From the NCBI GenBank assembly GCA_020072585.1, contig JAIQGL010000010.1, forward strand, positions 142,750 through 206,749: a DNA stretch of 64,000 bases, in the 5' to 3' direction. Position 1 is the stretch's first letter; each line of letters opens with the position of its first letter. The notes beneath the pieces were generated by a model, which saw only the letters and a list, made by a program, of their open reading frames with translations, made no database searches and was not told where the DNA came from. This document shows, piece by piece, positions 1 to 7,694 of this stretch. Both the position numbers and the translations under genes were made by a program. Source of the stretch: Terriglobia bacterium (lineage in GTDB: Bacteria; Acidobacteriota; Terriglobia; Terriglobales; Acidobacteriaceae).

Positions 1-812
1 GCCAGCGGTCCTGAAGCGACATAAAGCCAGCGGTCTTTGAGCGCGCTTTCCACGATCCCTATGGCCACGCCCGTGGCCAGTCCCACCAGACCGAAACCGA
101 CAGCACGGCTGACACTTCCTGTACGCGTGGCAAAACTGATTGGGTCAAAAACCATTCCACCCAGGCCCGCGCCCAGCAGTCCACCGAGAATGCCATATTT
201 GGTTTTGCGTCCTGAACGGTCTACCAGGCCGTATACCAGTCCGCCTGCAACACCGAACACCGCCCAGGCAATCCCGCGAACCAGCCAGAACGCAGGGTTC
301 TTATTGGTTTCCACGCCGAGGGAGGCAATGATCTGCCGCCCGATGAAATAGATGAGGTTGGCGAACCGGTCAAAGATAAAACCAAACACCAGGCCAAGAG
401 CCAGCGCCAGGAGTCCGCGAATCAAGGCTTTTTTCGCTGAGCGCTCCACAATGCTTTCCGCCACGCCCAGCCCCAAACAAACAAACATTACAGTCAGGGG
501 AAGCATGAAATAGTTAGCCCAGCTTCCGCGGGCTCCCGGACCATCAGAAAAGAAAGGTTCACAGATTCCCCATCCCACCAGCGCCCCCACCAACCCGGCA
601 GCGCCCAGATAGAACCAGCCTTGCAGAAAGATGCTTCCTTTTTCCTCGGCCACGGCAACAGGTCCGTCACCAGGCGTAGCGATATTGCCGTATTTCTTTT
701 CACCCGCCGCGGTCGCCACCATCGTCCCGCCCGGGGTTTGCGCGGGCAGCTCCACTTTGGCCAGGTCTTCCAGTGTGATCTTCAGCGTCGGCTTGTCATC
801 AGTGCTTGCCAT
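1..812 (-). CDS. Glycine-rich multi-pass membrane protein, 3' end beyond the window
   Basis: The reading frame opens with an ATG at 812 and stays open to base 1, so at least 270 residues are present and the C-terminus is missing. The first 65 residues are soluble and acidic/polar. After that come several hydrophobic segments rich in glycine, with repeated patterns of the type GLLGAGLGGMVFDPIS, ending in LKDRWLYVASGPL at the window edge. It starts 14 bases inside the JAMM gene upstream, so it is the last visible gene of the ubiquitin-like operon. From memory, similar glycine-rich membrane proteins carry a C-terminal FHA domain introduced by a 'sGPLaGk' segment, so an FHA domain may follow beyond base 1. 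That part is inference. No enzymatic motif is visible in the part present. Confidence 0.75.
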   Translation of the reverse strand, partial: MASTDDKPTLKITLEDLAKVELPAQTPGGTMVATAAGEKKYGNIATPGDGPVAVAEEKGSIFLQGWFYLGAAGLVGALVGWGICEPFFSDGPGARGSWANYFMLPLTVMFVCLGLGVAESIVERSAKKALIRGLLALALGLVFGFIFDRFANLIYFIGRQIIASLGVETNKNPAFWLVRGIAWAVFGVAGGLVYGLVDRSGRKTKYGILGGLLGAGLGGMVFDPISFATRTGSVSRAVGFGLVGLATGVAIGIVESALKDRWLYVASGPL

Positions 813-1665
813 TGTTTCCTTTTTCTGCGGGAGCTTTTGGTTGCGGCTGAGGCGCCGCCTGTTGTGGACTTTGTATGGGCGCTACCGCCCCATTCTGGTC
901 AGGAGCGGCCTGCATATAGGGCTGCAACAGCACACGACACGCGTCCATGGGATGCTCCAATATCTGCTGGTAGCTGCGAATGACCGGATCCACTTGCCGC
1001 GCCAGCCATTGATGACCTAAGACGAAACCCAGAACAACGGCGGCAATGTATCCCATGGTCAGGCCAGTCCATTTCATCCAGGCCGGCTCCTGCCGGCCTC
1101 TCTCGCGAGGCGCCCGGGCCATGGAATCCATCGCGGGAGTGTCTTCATCATCTTCGTAGTCGTTACCGCCGGTGTTTGTGATCTCTATTGACTCCGAATA
1201 GCCCATGCGGACGGCAGAAAGCTTTTCAATGTTGCCGCCAACCCAGCCAAAGCAGCCTTCCTCATCCGTGTGCGGATCGTAGACCCATGCAACCTGCTGA
1301 GGGTTGGAGAAAAAGTTCTGCTGGATGAAAAGGTCGTGCTCGGAAAGGAACACGCCGAATCCGGGATGCGAGTGGTACCAGCCGACAATCTTGTGCTCGG
1401 GGAAATCCTTATCCTTGATTTTGTAAATGTGCTCCCACGTATCCTGCGTAAAGGTGACGTGAGCGCCGCCCTGCGCCGCATTGATGCCGGCAATGCAGGC
1501 CTCAACGGTCATGCGCTCATGCTCGGTGCTGCCGATCAACACCCCGCATACCTCCGCTTTCATGGAGCTGCGTGCGTGCTGGCGGATTTTGCGCGCCACC
1601 TCGGCTTCCATCACCACTACCGGGTGAGTGGATACTCTCACTTTTACTTTGGCCTGCTTTGCCAT
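799..1665 (-). CDS. Membrane-anchored JAMM/MPN metalloprotease (Mov34/JAB family)
   Basis: This is a 288-residue protein with an N-terminal JAB/MPN domain (about residues 15-150) and one transmembrane segment at about 203-221. The zinc-protease signature is complete: Glu38 in the AEVCG strand, His98-x-His100 followed by PGFG, Ser108 and Asp111, which is exactly the H-x-H-x10-D spacing of active JAMM peptidases. Family members cut isopeptide or C-terminal bonds of ubiquitin-like proteins. Its ATG shares one base with the stop codon of the E1-like gene (TGATG), which implies coupled translation. The membrane anchor near the C-terminus is unusual and suggests that deconjugation or processing occurs at the membrane. 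The tail after residue 250 is rich in Pro, Gln and Ala. Confidence 0.9.
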   Translation of the reverse strand: MAKQAKVKVRVSTHPVVVMEAEVARKIRQHARSSMKAEVCGVLIGSTEHERMTVEACIAGINAAQGGAHVTFTQDTWEHIYKIKDKDFPEHKIVGWYHSHPGFGVFLSEHDLFIQQNFFSNPQQVAWVYDPHTDEEGCFGWVGGNIEKLSAVRMGYSESIEITNTGGNDYEDDEDTPAMDSMARAPRERGRQEPAWMKWTGLTMGYIAAVVLGFVLGHQWLARQVDPVIRSYQQILEHPMDACRVLLQPYMQAAPDQNGAVAPIQSPQQAAPQPQPKAPAEKGNNGKH

Positions 1666-2870
1666 CAGTGCGCCATCCCCGTTGCCATCTGGCCCAGCAC
1701 CTGCTTTTCATCGCCGGCGATCAAATACGCAATTTCGCGCTTCGGCGAGCGCGCGGTGAACACGTCAAAGATCGGAAGCCCGAGCTGATCAAGAGTCAAG
1801 CCGCCAAATTTCTCATTGCCGGAGTAGCTGTGCGCGGTGATAACCGCCCGCATCTGGCCATCCGTGGCGCATTTGCCGCGAGCGTATGGCACCGTACCGA
1901 CGGCCGCAAACAACTCTTCTTCCGCGCCGCAACCCGGGCACACCAGCTTGTGAATCACATCACGGCTGAACTCAAGAACAACGTTTTCTGAACCCAGATC
2001 GTGGCGCGCGCGCGCCAGCAATTGCGCCAGTGTAAGTTCGCGCGATGCTTCCTGAAGTCGAATGACCTCCGCAAACGTGTAATGGCTCATGCACTCCGCG
2101 TTCTCAGTGTATTCAACCTTATATGAGGTATGGTTCAGCCCCTCAAAGATGAAGCCCTTCCCGGCCAGCACGGGCAGGCCATGCAGCAGCTTCACCGCTT
2201 CCTGTACCTGCATTCCGGCGATGATGGAAGAGATGGTAGGCGTGGTAGCAACCTTTCCTTCCGTATCGCTTTCCAGCGCCAGCAGGTTGCAGGACATGCG
2301 CTTGTTCAGGATGGCCCAATCGGTTTCGCCGAGCGTGCATTCATAGCAAGGCGGCTGCCCGGGCGCAAACATGCGGGCCACACCGTTGATACCTTCAATG
2401 GCGCCATCAATCCACGGCTTGTTCATCTTCCAGCAGGCACGATTGATCCATAGACGCGCTTCGCGATTGTCCAGGCCGGCCAACACCACATCAGCCCATG
2501 CGAAAAGTCCCAGTCCCAGACCATGCACCACGTTGGCCGTGATGGGATGGACCTTTGCCTCGGGAAAAATATTCCGTACTGCATCCGCTGCAACATCGGC
2601 TTTCTGCCGTCCAACATCGCTGGCGCGATAGAGAATGCTGCGCGAGAGATTGGAGGACTCAATGGAATCAAGATCGACGACCACGATGTTGGCAAAACCA
2701 AGCAGCGCCAGATTTTTCAGGATCTCATTGCCCAGCGCGCCCGCGCCGATCACCAGCACGCGCGCCGAACGCAGCTTTTCCTGGTCCCACCAGCCGATGA
2801 GACGGAAGCGGCTGAACCGGTCCTCGTTCACGGTTACTGCGCCAGCCGGCAATGTTACGGACTTGCTCAT
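1665..2870 (-). CDS. E1-like ThiF/MoeB family adenylyltransferase
   Basis: This 401-residue protein has a ThiF fold in residues 20-260. It shows the nucleotide-binding glycine loop GAGALG (42-47), acidic residues Asp66 and Asp68, the Ser-Arg pair at 76-77, and a candidate catalytic cysteine Cys194 in RMSC. CxxC pairs at 175/178 and 311/314 probably bind structural zinc. The family activates the C-terminus of a ubiquitin-like protein by adenylation. The 140-residue C-terminal extension beyond the usual ThiF core matches nothing I recognise and could dock a partner. The gene overlaps the ubiquitin-like gene by four bases (ATGA) and the JAMM gene by one. No E2-like gene is visible in the window, but the operon continues off the left edge. 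Confidence 0.9.
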   Translation of the reverse strand: MSKSVTLPAGAVTVNEDRFSRFRLIGWWDQEKLRSARVLVIGAGALGNEILKNLALLGFANIVVVDLDSIESSNLSRSILYRASDVGRQKADVAADAVRNIFPEAKVHPITANVVHGLGLGLFAWADVVLAGLDNREARLWINRACWKMNKPWIDGAIEGINGVARMFAPGQPPCYECTLGETDWAILNKRMSCNLLALESDTEGKVATTPTISSIIAGMQVQEAVKLLHGLPVLAGKGFIFEGLNHTSYKVEYTENAECMSHYTFAEVIRLQEASRELTLAQLLARARHDLGSENVVLEFSRDVIHKLVCPGCGAEEELFAAVGTVPYARGKCATDGQMRAVITAHSYSGNEKFGGLTLDQLGLPIFDVFTARSPKREIAYLIAGDEKQVLGQMATGMAH

Positions 2871-3142
2871 CGTGCTCCCGCAGTGATTTCCGGCTGCAGG
2901 CGAAGGATGTCACCCTCTTTCACCGCGGCGTCCGCAAGCGTTTGTGAGTCCTGTATTTGCCGGCCTGAGTTTTTGTGGTGAAACTTGTAGCTGAGCGGAG
3001 CGCCATCAGGGCCGCTTTGCGGCAATTGCAGCTTGTCCACCAGCACGGCGATGATGCGGTTTGCCGGCGCATCGTCCGGCAGTTCTACCGGGACGCGCTT
3101 GTTTTCCGTTGAATCGTAGACCGTAACAGTTATGTTAGCCAT
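2867..3142 (-). CDS. Ubiquitin-like small protein, YukD/EsaB-type beta-grasp
   Basis: This 91-residue acidic-basic protein has a pattern typical of the YukD-like beta-grasp family: an opening strand (ITVTVYD), a helix (NRIIAVLVDKLQL), a strand with conserved aromatic (SYKFHHK), and the closing block TLADAAVKEGDILRLQPE. The C-terminus is ITAGAR, so there is no di-glycine tail. Its placement directly before an E1-like gene (four-base overlap) and a JAMM protease strongly suggests that it is the modifier of a prokaryotic ubiquitin-like system. YukD-like domains also occur in type VII secretion loci, but no EccC/FtsK ATPase or WXG100 gene is nearby. Whether it is conjugated or only adenylated cannot be told from sequence. 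Confidence 0.8.
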   Translation of the reverse strand: MANITVTVYDSTENKRVPVELPDDAPANRIIAVLVDKLQLPQSGPDGAPLSYKFHHKNSGRQIQDSQTLADAAVKEGDILRLQPEITAGAR

Positions 3143-3154
3143 TTTTTGAGCTTC

Positions 3155-4258
3155 CTATCGCACGGGTGCGGCGTCAGCCGGGGCCTTGCGTACTCTGGTC
3201 TGGTGCACGAAATCCGCAAGCAAGTTCTTGGGAGCACTTCCTCCGCTGACCATCTCCCAGTCCGCCTCATGCAGAAGCGCATCTGTGCTGATGGCAAAAT
3301 TCAGGTTCTCCGCCTCCGGCTCCAGGGACCGCGCCACCTTGGAAGTAACAATGCCAAGCAGATTGCCAAACTCATCATAGACCGGCCCGCCGCTGTTTCC
3401 GGGACTGATAGGAGCTGAAACCTGCAACAGGTCATTCCCGGGCGTGCGCGAAACAATGCCGTTGCTGACGGAAAAATTCAAGCCTTCCGGGTGGCCGATA
3501 ACAAAAATTCTTTCACCCATCTGGACGCTGTTATAGGTGGCCACGGGCTGGGTAAACTCGGCATCGCCAAAGTGCCGCTCCAGCCAGAGAAGCGCAACAT
3601 CGAACCGCTTGTGGCGGCCCACCACCTGCGCTGACGCCCATCCATTCATGCCGACGGAAACCATTACTTTCTGTGTACCGTTGCGAGATTTCCAGCCTTC
3701 GCCATCGGCTACATGGCGCGCGGTGGCCAGCAGGTACCCGTGCGAATCAGAATGGAGAATCAACGCGGCGCCCAGAAGGCCGGAAGCCCCATAGGTCTGC
3801 TGAAACCAGCGTTTCGCTGTGGGCGAGGCCAGCAGCACCAGCGGCTTCAGAGTCGAGCTCAGTTCCACCCCGGACATTACCTTGCCGGCTGGCAATGCCG
3901 GGAAATTGCTGCGTTCGTCCAGGTCAGAAAGTGAGGAACCAATGGCATCCGGCGCCGATATTGAGTCCAGTGAAATAGTGAACACCGCCAGCATGGTGGA
4001 AAAAAGGCCACTGATAATCAGCAACGTCAGCAGATAGGACGCCCAGGTTTGGCGTACGCGGGGCGCCTGGCCACGAATCGCCATGCGCAGGATCAGCGTC
4101 GCCAGACACAGCAACGGCAAAACCGGAACCAATAGAGCCAATAACAGCCGGACCCACACGGGAACGGGGTTAGGTACTTTTGGGCGAACTTCCTGCGCTC
4201 CCTGTACGGGAATCTGCGCCTGGGCAACTTCCTGGTTTGTAATGACAATAGGATCCAT
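3155..4258 (-). CDS. Membrane-anchored trypsin-like serine protease
   Basis: This 367-residue protein has two hydrophobic segments (about 34-60 and 72-96) followed by a trypsin/DegP-type catalytic domain. The triad is intact: His182 in ATARHVADG, Asp220 in FDVALLW, and Ser289 in SPGNSGGPV. The N-terminal 30 residues are polar and Pro/Gln rich, so the topology is probably cytoplasmic N-terminus, hairpin, then either a periplasmic or a cytoplasmic protease domain; which one depends on the second segment. There is no PDZ domain. It is the first gene of the operon, 12 bases before the ubiquitin-like gene. The combination of two different proteases (serine and JAMM) with one modifier is notable. 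The start is the first ATG; its ribosome-binding site is weak. Confidence 0.88.
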   Translation of the reverse strand: MDPIVITNQEVAQAQIPVQGAQEVRPKVPNPVPVWVRLLLALLVPVLPLLCLATLILRMAIRGQAPRVRQTWASYLLTLLIISGLFSTMLAVFTISLDSISAPDAIGSSLSDLDERSNFPALPAGKVMSGVELSSTLKPLVLLASPTAKRWFQQTYGASGLLGAALILHSDSHGYLLATARHVADGEGWKSRNGTQKVMVSVGMNGWASAQVVGRHKRFDVALLWLERHFGDAEFTQPVATYNSVQMGERIFVIGHPEGLNFSVSNGIVSRTPGNDLLQVSAPISPGNSGGPVYDEFGNLLGIVTSKVARSLEPEAENLNFAISTDALLHEADWEMVSGGSAPKNLLADFVHQTRVRKAPADAAPVR

Positions 4259-4654
4259 TGGAAATAACTAGCTCACACCTGAGGGGGTCATGCGGCGGTG
4301 AGTGGTTCACAAATAAACTGGAATGCTCATTTTTATAATGGCTTGAATTCCAAAGCAAGGAAAACTGTTCGAATCAAGGAACACTCATCAGCTTCACTCT
4401 ACTACTAGTGTATTTCGAGTGCATTTCGTACCAATGAATCTGCTTTAAATGCAGGATTTTGTTGATCTGAGGCGAAAGGGCTCGCGCCTGCCCTGCTTTA
4501 TTTTTGTAGCCAAACTTCACCTTTTGATGTTAGATATATGCCCCAGACGGAAAGATTAGGGTTTACTAATTTTTGCGTTAAATGAGGAATCGAAAGCAGT
4601 ACCCCTTATGGCCACAGGTGAAGCGAAAATCTGTCTTATAATATCAGGTAAAAA
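4259..4654. promoter_or_regulatory. Divergent intergenic region between the ubiquitin-like operon and the Lrp gene
   Basis: This is 396 bases of AT-rich DNA between divergent genes, so promoters for both are expected here. TATAAT at 4637-4642 lies 12 bases before the ATG of the Lrp gene and would give a very short leader, but I see no convincing -35 box. An AT-rich TATAA-like stretch around 4331-4339 could serve the minus-strand operon. No gene is visible. Confidence 0.4.
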
Positions 4655-5167
4655 ATGGAAACAAATTTAAGAACCGACAAACTGCTGGACCAGATAGGCT
4701 GGAAGCTGCTGCACGAGCTGCAAATCAACGGCCGACTCTCTTATGCTGAATTGGGACGCCGCGTGGGCTTAACCACCCCAGCGGTGGTGGAGCGCGTAAA
4801 GCGCATGGAAGAAGCCGGCATCATTGTGGGCTACCACGCTGACGTTGACCCAATGAAAGTTGGCATGCCCATTACGGCGTTTATACGCATGTCAGTAGTT
4901 GGTGACGTGTTTACCCGGATCACGGCTGTGGTGAAGAACTCGCCTGAGGTGGTGGAATGCCACCGCGGCACTGGCGCTGACTCCTTCATCATGAAAGTGC
5001 ACGTGCGTTCGGTGGAACATCTGGAATCGCTGATTGACCGGCTGACGCCTTTCGGTACAACCTCGACCTCCATCGTCTTATCGTCGCCGGTGGAGAAGCG
5101 CGCGATTAACCGAATAGAAGAGGTGCAGCAGGCAGCGCAAACGGCACAGGCAGCGCAGCGGAAATAA
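4655..5167 (+). CDS. Lrp/AsnC family transcriptional regulator
   Basis: This 170-residue protein has an N-terminal winged HTH (residues about 8-60; [31 protein letters not shown] is split here as [16 protein letters not shown] then [11 protein letters not shown]). A RAM effector/oligomerisation domain (about 65-145) follows, with the family's [17 protein letters not shown] strand. The length is typical. The C-terminal tail is an unusual Gln/Ala-rich extension ([13 protein letters not shown]). Lrp-type proteins bind amino acids or other small ligands and act locally or globally. It is monocistronic and divergent from the ubiquitin-like operon, so it could regulate that operon, but nothing in the sequence proves this. 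Confidence 0.93.
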   Translation: METNLRTDKLLDQIGWKLLHELQINGRLSYAELGRRVGLTTPAVVERVKRMEEAGIIVGYHADVDPMKVGMPITAFIRMSVVGDVFTRITAVVKNSPEVVECHRGTGADSFIMKVHVRSVEHLESLIDRLTPFGTTSTSIVLSSPVEKRAINRIEEVQQAAQTAQAAQRK

Positions 5168-5237
5168 CTGCTGGCGGAATAAGAAGATCTGCGCTGTTCA
5201 CGCTCCATCTGTTGAGATCCAGCGATTTCGCCGGATC

Positions 5238-6308
5238 TTATTTCTGCTTTGCTCTTTCATACTGGACCGGCCATTGGATGTCCGTGCCCAGCGCCCGTGC
5301 TGCCAGGAGCGGCCAATATGGATCACGCAGAAATTGGCGCGCCAGAATCACCACATCCGCCTGTCCGGAACGAATGATCTGATCAGCCTGGGCCGGATCA
5401 GTGATCATGCCCACAGCTCCAGTAGGGACGCCACTCTCGCGGCGGATTTGTTCAGCGAACGCCACCTGATAGCCAGGACCAAACGGTATTTTTGCGCTGG
5501 AGACATTTCCTCCAGATGAACTGTCAATCAAGTCGACGCCCAGCGGCTTAAGGATCCGCGCCAACTCAACGGACTCTTCCACGGTCCATCCACCTTCTGT
5601 CCAGTCCGTGGCGGAAATCCGCACCCAGAGCGGGTATTCCTCTGGCCAGACCTTTCTTGCCGCCGTTACAACCTCACACAACATGCGTATGCGGTTCGTG
5701 AACGAACCACCATATTGATCCGTGCGCTGGTTGCTCAAGGGCGAGAGGAAAGAGTGCACCAGGTATCCGTGCGCGGCATGCAGCTCAACCAATTTTGCGC
5801 CAGCAGCGTGCGCGCGTCGCACGGCAGCGGCAAAAGCTTCCACCAGGGCGGTGATTTCAGGAACGCTCAGAGCATGCGGCACCTGGTAGCCATCGGCAAA
5901 GGCCAGTGGACTTGGGGCGGCAATAGGCGTCCAGCCGCCTTGAGGGGGCGAGATTGGTTTACCGCCATTCCATGGTTCGCTGGTGCTGGCTTTCCTGCCG
6001 GCGTGCGCCAATTGAATCCCCGGCACGGATCCTTGTTCGGCGACAAAAGCAAACACGCGCCGCAGCGGCTCTATGTGATCGTCAGTCCAGATGCCGAGGT
6101 CCCGCGGGCTGATGCGGCCATCCGCCGTAACAGCCGTGGCTTCCGCAATCACGGCGGCAGCGCGTCCAACGGCGCGGCTACCGAGATGGACAAAATGCCA
6201 GTCCGTGGCAAAGCCGTTGGTGCAGGAATATTGACACATGGGAGAGACAACAACGCGGTTGGCGAACTCCACGCCACGGAGCTTGAGAGAATCAAATAGA
6301 TGGGCCAT
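5238..6308 (-). CDS. Old Yellow Enzyme family ene-reductase (YqjM/NamA-like)
   Basis: This 356-residue TIM-barrel flavoprotein is expected to reduce activated C=C bonds using FMN and NAD(P)H. The thermophilic-like YqjM subclass is indicated by the Cys25-Gln-Tyr27 motif (SPMCQY), the substrate-binding His177 and His180 in HAAHGYL, the SNQRTDQYGGSF segment, and a C-terminal arginine region (RQFLRDPYWP). Length and motif order are complete. It converges with the Lrp gene, with about 70 bases between stop codons. The physiological substrate cannot be inferred from context. Confidence 0.95.
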   Translation of the reverse strand: MAHLFDSLKLRGVEFANRVVVSPMCQYSCTNGFATDWHFVHLGSRAVGRAAAVIAEATAVTADGRISPRDLGIWTDDHIEPLRRVFAFVAEQGSVPGIQLAHAGRKASTSEPWNGGKPISPPQGGWTPIAAPSPLAFADGYQVPHALSVPEITALVEAFAAAVRRAHAAGAKLVELHAAHGYLVHSFLSPLSNQRTDQYGGSFTNRIRMLCEVVTAARKVWPEEYPLWVRISATDWTEGGWTVEESVELARILKPLGVDLIDSSSGGNVSSAKIPFGPGYQVAFAEQIRRESGVPTGAVGMITDPAQADQIIRSGQADVVILARQFLRDPYWPLLAARALGTDIQWPVQYERAKQK

Positions 6309-6464
6309 AGTAGACCGTTTATTGTAATTGCCGGCGCGACAACAGAGCTGCTATGCAAACTGTTTCATTCTTTTCCGTTTTCTAAAGGGCATGAACCTTG
6401 GAAAGTATCGATCTAGGCGGTTTTGCCAGTTGTATTTTTGCTTGAATTGAGTCAAATTTGGCTC

Positions 6465-6746
6465 ATGGCGCAGAAACGCTACAAAGACGAGTGGGGAACA
6501 GGAGCCCGCGAAGGCTACGAAGATCGCGGCACATTCAGGCCGCCGCGTGCACGCCAGGTAGACCCCGGCAGCCCTCTTTTGCGATGGCTGGGTGCGCTGG
6601 CCATTGTGGGCGGAATATGCTGGGGCGTTTACCTGGCTACATCGTCCGGCGACCCGATGGGCGCATTGCAGCAGAACCATGGGCCTGTCGCCATTGTCGG
6701 CCTTGGGGTAGTTTCATCAGTGGTCGGCAAATATCTGCGCGCGTAA
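6465..6746 (+). CDS. Small membrane protein of unknown function
   Basis: About 93 residues from the ATG at 6465. An earlier in-frame ATG at 6423 adds 14 hydrophobic residues but has no better ribosome-binding site. The N-terminal 45 residues are highly polar and charged (MAQKRYKDEWGTG onward), followed by two hydrophobic segments (RWLGALAIVGGICWGVYLA and a C-terminal VAIVGLGVVSSVVG), so it is probably an inner-membrane hairpin. I do not recognise the family. It is divergent from the Old Yellow Enzyme gene with 156 bases between. Confidence 0.6.
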   Translation: MAQKRYKDEWGTGAREGYEDRGTFRPPRARQVDPGSPLLRWLGALAIVGGICWGVYLATSSGDPMGALQQNHGPVAIVGLGVVSSVVGKYLRA

Positions 6747-6977
6747 GGACGCGAAATGTCAGCGATCCGCGTAGTGCCATCCCAGGCCTGCACCGTCAGG
6801 TCTTAGTTCTCGTCTACAAGCTGATTTTATTGAGATGCTGCTCTCCGCATCCGCGGGGTTGGCCCTATTCCTGTCACAGTACGCCATCGATCCGCCCAAC
6901 CGGTAAAGACGCTAAAGCCCATATAAAAAGTAGCTTAGGGGCTCTTTGGGGCGCGGCAGAACAGGTCGCCATCTACA

Positions 6978-7047
6978 TGAACGTGTTCAAAACTGCGCTT
7001 GACGCAGGCCCCAAATGGGGTTATCTTGTTTTTGAACTTGTTCAAAA
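6978..7047 (+). promoter_or_regulatory. Promoter flanked by two GAAC-N2-GTTC palindromes
   Basis: Within the 326-base gap before the gene at 7073 there is a candidate promoter, TTGACG (6999-7004), a 17-base spacer and TATCTT (7022-7027). It is bracketed by TGAACGTGTTCA (6978-6989) and the longer palindrome TTTTGAACTTGTTCAAAA (7030-7047). The second palindrome covers the predicted start of transcription (about 7034). This arrangement fits a repressor operator pair, and the TetR gene downstream (8144) is the obvious candidate ligand-responsive repressor. The rest of the gap (6747-6977) shows no gene. Confidence 0.6.
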
Positions 7048-7072
7048 TTCTTAAACGGAAGGACCTTGAACC

Positions 7073-7492
7073 ATGCACAGCACAGAAACCACAATCGTCG
7101 TCTCTTATCTTGTGTACCTCTTGATCAGCGTTACCTTGACCGTGTGGGTGGCGCGCACGCTGAGCAAACGCGGCGCTATCTTCCTGGTGGACGCATTCCA
7201 CGGCAACGCTGAACTGGCCGCCTCAGTGAACCATCTGCTGGTGGTGGGCTTCTATCTGATCAACATCGGCTTTGTAACCCTGGCACTGAAAAGCAACGCC
7301 GAGGTCACCACGTCACGCGCGGCGATTGAGCTGCTGAGTGACAAGCTGGGCTTCGTCCTGCTGGCGCTGGGCGGCATGCACTTCTTCAATCTGTTTGTCT
7401 TCTCGCGGATTCGCGCCCACGGGCAACACAACGGTCCGCGGCGGCCTCCAGTAGCTCCCGACGCAGTGTTGAAGGTGGCGGTGCCACGGTAA
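7073..7492 (+). CDS. Integral membrane protein of unknown function
   Basis: This 139-residue protein has three hydrophobic stretches (about 8-28, 52-74 and 88-112) and a proline-rich polar tail. Between the first two segments is a charged loop containing RTLSKRGAIFLVDAFHGN. The ATG follows a GGAAGGA ribosome-binding site. I recognise it only as a conserved hypothetical type. It follows the palindrome-flanked promoter and precedes the DCC/TetR pair, so it may be a target of the TetR repressor. Confidence 0.75.
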   Translation: MHSTETTIVVSYLVYLLISVTLTVWVARTLSKRGAIFLVDAFHGNAELAASVNHLLVVGFYLINIGFVTLALKSNAEVTTSRAAIELLSDKLGFVLLALGGMHFFNLFVFSRIRAHGQHNGPRRPPVAPDAVLKVAVPR

Positions 7493-7503
7493 AGGCTCGC
7501 TCA

Positions 7504-7518
7504 GGGACTAAAAGTCCC
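7504..7518. repeat. Short inverted repeat GGGACT-AAA-AGTCCC
   Basis: A six-base-pair stem with a three-base loop lies 12 bases after the stop of the membrane protein gene. There is no run of T after it, so it is a poor intrinsic terminator. Confidence 0.4.
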
Positions 7519-7596
7519 TTCAAGAAGAGCTAGTCGGCACGACTACGCAGGCCATCGGTCGTAAGCTCCCTCTGCCTAAACCTAAAAGTCATGCCC

Positions 7597-7610
7597 TGAC
7601 ACTAGTGTCA
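7597..7610. promoter_or_regulatory. Perfect 14-bp palindrome upstream of the DCC/TetR pair
   Basis: TGACACTAGTGTCA is a perfect palindrome 84 bases before the DCC gene. Its position suits an operator, possibly for autoregulation of the TetR gene in the same operon, but it differs from the GAAC/GTTC palindromes upstream of 7073. Confidence 0.35.
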
Positions 7611-7694
7611 TTTCTTGAATAGAGCTGGTATAGCCCCGCCGTGCGATCAAGCCCGACGGAAACGAATCGACATGAACGGTCTGGAGTGAGGTGA

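Noticed and set aside
2867..4258. Type VII secretion locus suggested by the YukD-like protein
   Set aside because: No FtsK/EccC ATPase, WXG100 or EccB gene is present; E1 and JAMM neighbours favour a modification system.
6458..7054. 198-residue plus-strand frame
   Set aside because: Overlaps the small membrane protein in another frame and then runs through the promoter region; Arg/Ser/Pro rich without domain sense.
7504..7518. Intrinsic terminator after the 7073 gene
   Set aside because: The hairpin is short and followed by TTCAAG, not a T-run.
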